The notes under the pieces are model-generated. The model was not told the DNA's origin and did not search any database. It was given only the letters and a program-made list of their open reading frames with translations. Below are positions 60,741-64,000 of a DNA stretch of 64,000 nt, in pieces. Location: contig NZ_PYVZ01000005.1 of assembly GCF_003056405.1 (NCBI RefSeq), forward strand, positions 124,001 to 188,000. The letters run 5' to 3'. The translations under genes and the position numbers were made by a program. Source of the stretch: Devosia indica (GTDB lineage Bacteria > Pseudomonadota > Alphaproteobacteria > Rhizobiales > Devosiaceae). Position 1 is the first letter of the stretch, and each line of letters starts with the position of its first letter.

Positions 60741-61988
60741 ATGAGTACCTGGCCCCATCTCGACTATCTCGGCTGGCGTGAAACCTGTTCCGCGCTGCAT
60801 CTCTATCTCCAGGTCGCCGGAAAGTACCGGTTGGCGCATACACCCTGGCTCAACCATTCCTGGAACGCGACCTTCTATGTCACGCCACGTGGCCTGGCGT
60901 CTTCGCCCATACCCGACGGGCCGGGCATCGAGATCCTGTTCGACCTTTTGGAGCACAGGGTGGTGGGCACCTGCGGCAGTGGCCGCAGCCTGTCGTTCGA
61001 CCTCGCGCCAATGACGGTGGCCGCTTTCCATGCGAACTTCGTGCGACTGGTTTCCGATCTTGGTGGCACCCCCACGTTTAATGGCAGCCCCAACGAGGTC
61101 CCCTTTCCGGTTCCTTTCATCGAGGATAACCGTGACCGCCCCTATGACCGGGACGCCGTGCGGCGCTACCATCAGGCCCTGATCGCCATTGACCGGGTCT
61201 TTACCCGGTTCCGCACTGCTTTTCTGGGCAAGGCCAGTCCGGTTCATCTGTTCTGGGGAGCTCTGGACCTGGCCGTCACCCGGTTTTCAGGGCGGCGCGC
61301 GCCGCTCCATCCCGCCGGCATCCCCGCCTTGCCGGACGACGTGGCGCAAGAGGCCTATGACCGTGAGGTGTCGTCGGCAGGCTTCTGGCCGGGCGGCAAC
61401 GGAATAGACTACCCGGCCTTTTATGCCTACGCCTACCCGGCGCCCGGCGGCTATCGCATGGCCGCGGTACAGCCCGACGCCGCCTTCTGGCATGAGGAGC
61501 TGTCCGAGTTCGTGCTGCCCTATGATGCCGTCAGGTCTGCCCCCGATCCCGACGCAGCCCTGATGGCCTTCCTGGTATCGACCTACGAGGCTGCTGCCGA
61601 TCTGGGTGGATGGGATCGCGACCTGCTCGAATGCGCTCATGGCCAGCCGCGGCAGGTGCGCCCGCCGGACGCCGCACGGGCAAAGGCCGCTCCGGCTCTG
61701 GATGCCGCAACGGTCGAGCGGCAGGATGGCAGGCCCAAGGGGCGATACCGCCTGGTCCTTGATGGCGTTGAGGCACAGATGACCTATAGCCGGGCGGGCG
61801 ATGGCCTCATCATCATCGATCACACGGAAGTGCCGGCCGCCTTGCGTGGCCGCAAGGTCGGCGAGCGGCTGGTGCGTCAGGCGATTGAGGACGCGCGCCG
61901 CGACGGTGTCTCCATCACGCCGCTTTGCCCCTTCGCAAAGGTACAGATTGAGCGCCATCCGGAATGGCAGGATGTGGTGCAATGGTGA
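60741..61988 (+). CDS. DUF5996 protein fused to a GNAT-type acetyltransferase domain
   Basis: This 415-residue protein has two parts. The N-terminal part (about 1-310) carries DUF5996 blocks: WPHLDYLGWRETCSALHLYLQVAGKYRL, HTPWLNHSWNATFYVTPRGL, HLFWGALDLAVTRFSGRRAP and FYAYAYPAPGGY. The C-terminal 80 residues (RYRLVLDGVEAQMTYSRAGDGLIIIDHTEVP, SITPLCPFAKVQIERHPEWQ) are a minimal GNAT domain like that of the protein at 58057-58341. ATG 60741 after GAGAGGTG is used; GTG 60735 is an alternative. The function is unknown. Confidence 0.85.
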   Translation: MSTWPHLDYLGWRETCSALHLYLQVAGKYRLAHTPWLNHSWNATFYVTPRGLASSPIPDGPGIEILFDLLEHRVVGTCGSGRSLSFDLAPMTVAAFHANFVRLVSDLGGTPTFNGSPNEVPFPVPFIEDNRDRPYDRDAVRRYHQALIAIDRVFTRFRTAFLGKASPVHLFWGALDLAVTRFSGRRAPLHPAGIPALPDDVAQEAYDREVSSAGFWPGGNGIDYPAFYAYAYPAPGGYRMAAVQPDAAFWHEELSEFVLPYDAVRSAPDPDAALMAFLVSTYEAAADLGGWDRDLLECAHGQPRQVRPPDAARAKAAPALDAATVERQDGRPKGRYRLVLDGVEAQMTYSRAGDGLIIIDHTEVPAALRGRKVGERLVRQAIEDARRDGVSITPLCPFAKVQIERHPEWQDVVQW

Positions 61989-62016
61989 AGGAACATCTCG
62001 CGACGGGAGCGATGCA

Positions 62017-62256
62017 ATGAGAGATCTAACCTATCAGATCGTCGAACATGATGGCGGCTGGGCCTATCGGGTCGACGGAACCTATTCCGAGACTTTTCCG
62101 AGCCATGACACGGCTTTCGGGGCAGCACGACGGGCGGCCTGCAAGCAATTGCGGCCCGGAGAGACCACGGGCATTGTCTGGGAGGACGCGAGCGGTCACT
62201 GGCATGCAGAACTCTCGCGCGCCAGCGACAGGCCCCAGACACATGTTGTGGGCTGA
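62017..62256 (+). CDS. DUF2188-like small protein
   Basis: This 79-residue protein has TYQIVEHDGGWAYRVDGTYSETFPSHDTAFGAARRAACKQ and IVWEDASGHWHAE, the layout of DUF2188: a short beta-hairpin, a helix with alanines and a final strand. The start ATG 62017 has CGGGAGCGATGCA upstream. It is 28 bp after the DUF5996-GNAT gene and probably in its operon. The function is unknown. Confidence 0.7.
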   Translation: MRDLTYQIVEHDGGWAYRVDGTYSETFPSHDTAFGAARRAACKQLRPGETTGIVWEDASGHWHAELSRASDRPQTHVVG

Positions 62257-62516
62257 TCCAGCACAACGGCCATGGCGCGGCTCTGGAGGCATCCGCATGC
62301 CTTGCTCTGCTGCAGGTCTTTTCCAGACGGTGGCGGACCGCTAGCGCACCCGACATTGCGCTGTGGCGGCATCCCGACCCTATTTAGCGCCCCCGCTTTG
62401 CGCAGCGCATCGGAGACCGGGTTCGCGCCGAAGCTCGCGCCGCAACCGCCAGCTTTGAAAATCATGCCGACGTGGCAGGTTTGAGACAACGGCCACCGGG
62501 TCCGGACGATCCTTGT
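62257..62516. other. Intergenic region between convergent genes
   Basis: I see no gene or clear terminator in these 260 bp. Short frames on both strands lack conserved blocks. Confidence 0.4.
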
Positions 62517-63179
62517 TCACCTGGGGCGATCCGCTGGACCGAGCTCGAGCAGACGCCTGAGTTCGCCCGCCGAAAGATTGGCGCCGAATGCCGGCCACCC
62601 GGGCTGCAACTTGCGGCTATCGACCAATGACCCAGCAAGAACGGGATCAAAGCCCATGGATTCAACAAAGCCCTCGACGGTTTCGATATCGGCCCGCTCG
62701 GTGCCGGCAACGGCGATGGCTTTCCGCCCGGCCTGCCCCGAAGGACGCGCTTGCTCGTCGAGGTCGTGATAGCCCATATGGTTGAACGCCTTGACCACCC
62801 GTGAGGTGGGCAGGAAGGTCTGGATGATCTGGCTGGTAGGGGTCTCGGGATCTGCGAGATCGGTCCTTTCGCCATCGGTTTCCCACCAGTAGTTCATGGC
62901 ATCCACCACCAGCTTGCCTGCCATTTCGTCGATCGGCAGGCTTCGATACTTGCTCAGCGGCAATGCCAGGATCACCAGGTCGGCATGGCGTGCCGCTTGC
63001 GCCGGCCAGGCGGGAACGGCCCCTGGGGCAAGGACATCGATTGTCAGCGCGATCTTTTCTGGATCACCCGAGCCGGCAATCAACACCTCGTAGCCGGCGG
63101 AGATTGCCAGCCGCGCCAGTACGGTACCTACCTTGCCGGCTCCCAATATCCCCACGGTCCGAATTTTGGTCGGCGCCAT
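62517..63179 (-). CDS. NADPH/F420-type dinucleotide-binding oxidoreductase
   Basis: This 220-residue protein has the Rossmann turn VGILGAGKVGTVLARLAISAGYEVLIAGS and LVILALPLSKYRSLPIDEM, then DAMNYWW. This is the F420-dependent NADP reductase fold, widely present in bacteria without F420. Its ATG at 63179 touches the TAG of the luciferase-like gene, so the two are translated together. A role in supplying reduced cofactor to that enzyme is possible (inference). Confidence 0.85.
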   Translation of the reverse strand: MAPTKIRTVGILGAGKVGTVLARLAISAGYEVLIAGSGDPEKIALTIDVLAPGAVPAWPAQAARHADLVILALPLSKYRSLPIDEMAGKLVVDAMNYWWETDGERTDLADPETPTSQIIQTFLPTSRVVKAFNHMGYHDLDEQARPSGQAGRKAIAVAGTERADIETVEGFVESMGFDPVLAGSLVDSRKLQPGWPAFGANLSAGELRRLLELGPADRPR

Positions 63180-64000
63180 CTAGCCGCGCGACGCCAGTTT
63201 GCCGCTCGAAAGCAGATCACGGACCATAGGTATGACTTTGGTGCCATAGAGCTCCACGGCGTGCAGGCGTGCGCCTGCATCCACAGTTCCCGCGGCCGAA
63301 TAGATGAGATCGAACCGGCCCACATCCAGTGCCTGGATAGCATCGGCCATTTTGCGGGCCACCGTTTCGGGTGAGCCGACATAGAGCGAGCCTGTCGCAA
63401 CGTCGGCGTCAAACTCCGCCCGCCGCAATGGCGGCCAGCCCCTCAGCGCACCAATGCGATCGCGAATTTCCCGATAGCCAGGATAGAAGAGCTCTCTGGC
63501 TTCCTCATCGGTATCGGCGACAAAACCTGGCGAGTGCATGCCCACGGGAAGCGCGGCGGTGCCGAACTGCTCGGTGGCACGACGATAAAGGTCCACATAT
63601 GGGGCAAAGCGTGCCGGCTGCCCACCAATGATCGCCAGCATCAGCCTGAACCCATAGCGAGCCGTCCGGACAACCGACTGGGGGGAGCCGCCCACGCCCA
63701 CCCAGGTGGTCAGGCGCCCGGATTGTGTCTTCGGGAACACGTCGGCCTGGTCCAGTGCCGCACGCGTCGTGCCCTTCCAGCTCACGGGCGTTTCGTCGAG
63801 AAGCTTGTGGAAGAGATCGATCTTCTCCTCGAAGAGGATCTCGTAATCCTTCAGGTCATAGCCGAAGAGGGGAAAGGACTCGGTGAAAGAGCCACGTCCC
63901 AGGATAACTTCGGCGCGCCCGTTCGACAGCGCATCGACGGTGGCGAAACGCTGAAAGACCCGAACCGGATCGTCGGAACTCAGGACTGTTACCCCGGAAG
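63180..64000 (-). CDS. LLM-class flavin-dependent oxidoreductase, 5' end missing
   Basis: This gene is cut by the right edge. About 273 residues are visible, starting in SGVTVLSSDDPVRVFQRFATVDALSNGRAEVILGRGSFTESFPLFGYDL, the bacterial-luciferase-like core. Later blocks are RLTTWVGVGGSPQSVVRTARYG and GSPETVARKMADA. The family uses reduced FMN or F420. The stop TAG at 63180-63182 adjoins the ATG of the next gene. Confidence 0.9.
   Translation of the reverse strand, partial: SGVTVLSSDDPVRVFQRFATVDALSNGRAEVILGRGSFTESFPLFGYDLKDYEILFEEKIDLFHKLLDETPVSWKGTTRAALDQADVFPKTQSGRLTTWVGVGGSPQSVVRTARYGFRLMLAIIGGQPARFAPYVDLYRRATEQFGTAALPVGMHSPGFVADTDEEARELFYPGYREIRDRIGALRGWPPLRRAEFDADVATGSLYVGSPETVARKMADAIQALDVGRFDLIYSAAGTVDAGARLHAVELYGTKVIPMVRDLLSSGKLASRG

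Overview
The window is high-GC, gene-dense chromosomal DNA from an alphaproteobacterium, most likely a member of the Hyphomicrobiales close to Devosia. The evidence is a CtrA/RcdA/TrcR-type cell-cycle gene set, a three-subunit PntAA/PntAB/PntB transhydrogenase, an aa3-type cytochrome oxidase subunit IV, paired YdcH (DUF465) proteins, a DUF1192 protein, and the type of L31 and S21 present. The genus is inferred from general resemblance, not from a search. No phage, insertion sequence, CRISPR array, rRNA or intact tRNA was seen.

From 1 to about 34 kb the content is mainly core. After the 5' part of a DMT-family transporter come purA and a large Pro/Glu-rich single-span membrane protein. Next is the thiamine uptake operon thiB-thiP-thiQ on the minus strand behind a TPP riboswitch, divergent from thiamine pyrophosphokinase. 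An ABC exporter, rpmE, YciI, YnfA and rcdA follow. The AT-rich gap upstream of rcdA (11777-12055) holds a perfect TTAA-N7-TTAA CtrA box over a -35/-10 promoter. That promoter would drive an RNA of about 85 nt ending in a strong terminator and carrying unpaired CUCC/CCUCCC (anti-Shine-Dalgarno) segments; this looks like an undescribed CtrA-controlled sRNA. Then come small proteins, a quinone oxidoreductase, trcR, a Kef-type antiporter, a TauE/SafE permease, oligopeptidase F, CoxIV and the pnt operon, whose PntAA has a lysine/alanine/proline tail. They are followed by LysE, lipase-like hydrolases, SlyX, a DsbA/FrnE protein, a Bcr/CflA exporter, rpsU, purEK and two YdcH proteins. An orphan NtrC-type regulator has a second perfect CtrA box upstream.

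From 34 to 43 kb lie an outer-membrane beta-barrel gene with a perfect 14-bp hairpin just before its ribosome binding site, the ybbA-ybbP/tesA divergent cluster, and an operon of fatty-acid-hydroxylase-like protein, TVP38 protein and disulfide oxidoreductase. A CDP-alcohol phosphatidyltransferase and a CSS-EAL cyclic-di-GMP phosphodiesterase follow.

From 45 to 64 kb the content is accessory. It is a mosaic of small regulator-plus-enzyme modules: HxlR/SDR, TetR/hydrolase/SDR, AraC with a chloroperoxidase-like hydrolase and catalase, an acetolactate-synthase-like enzyme with an aldehyde dehydrogenase, LysR/pirin, a DUF5996-acetyltransferase fusion, and a dinucleotide-binding/luciferase-like oxidoreductase pair. 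The theme is redox and xenobiotic stress. Several intergenic palindromes and one pair of diverged leader repeats probably carry the control of these modules.
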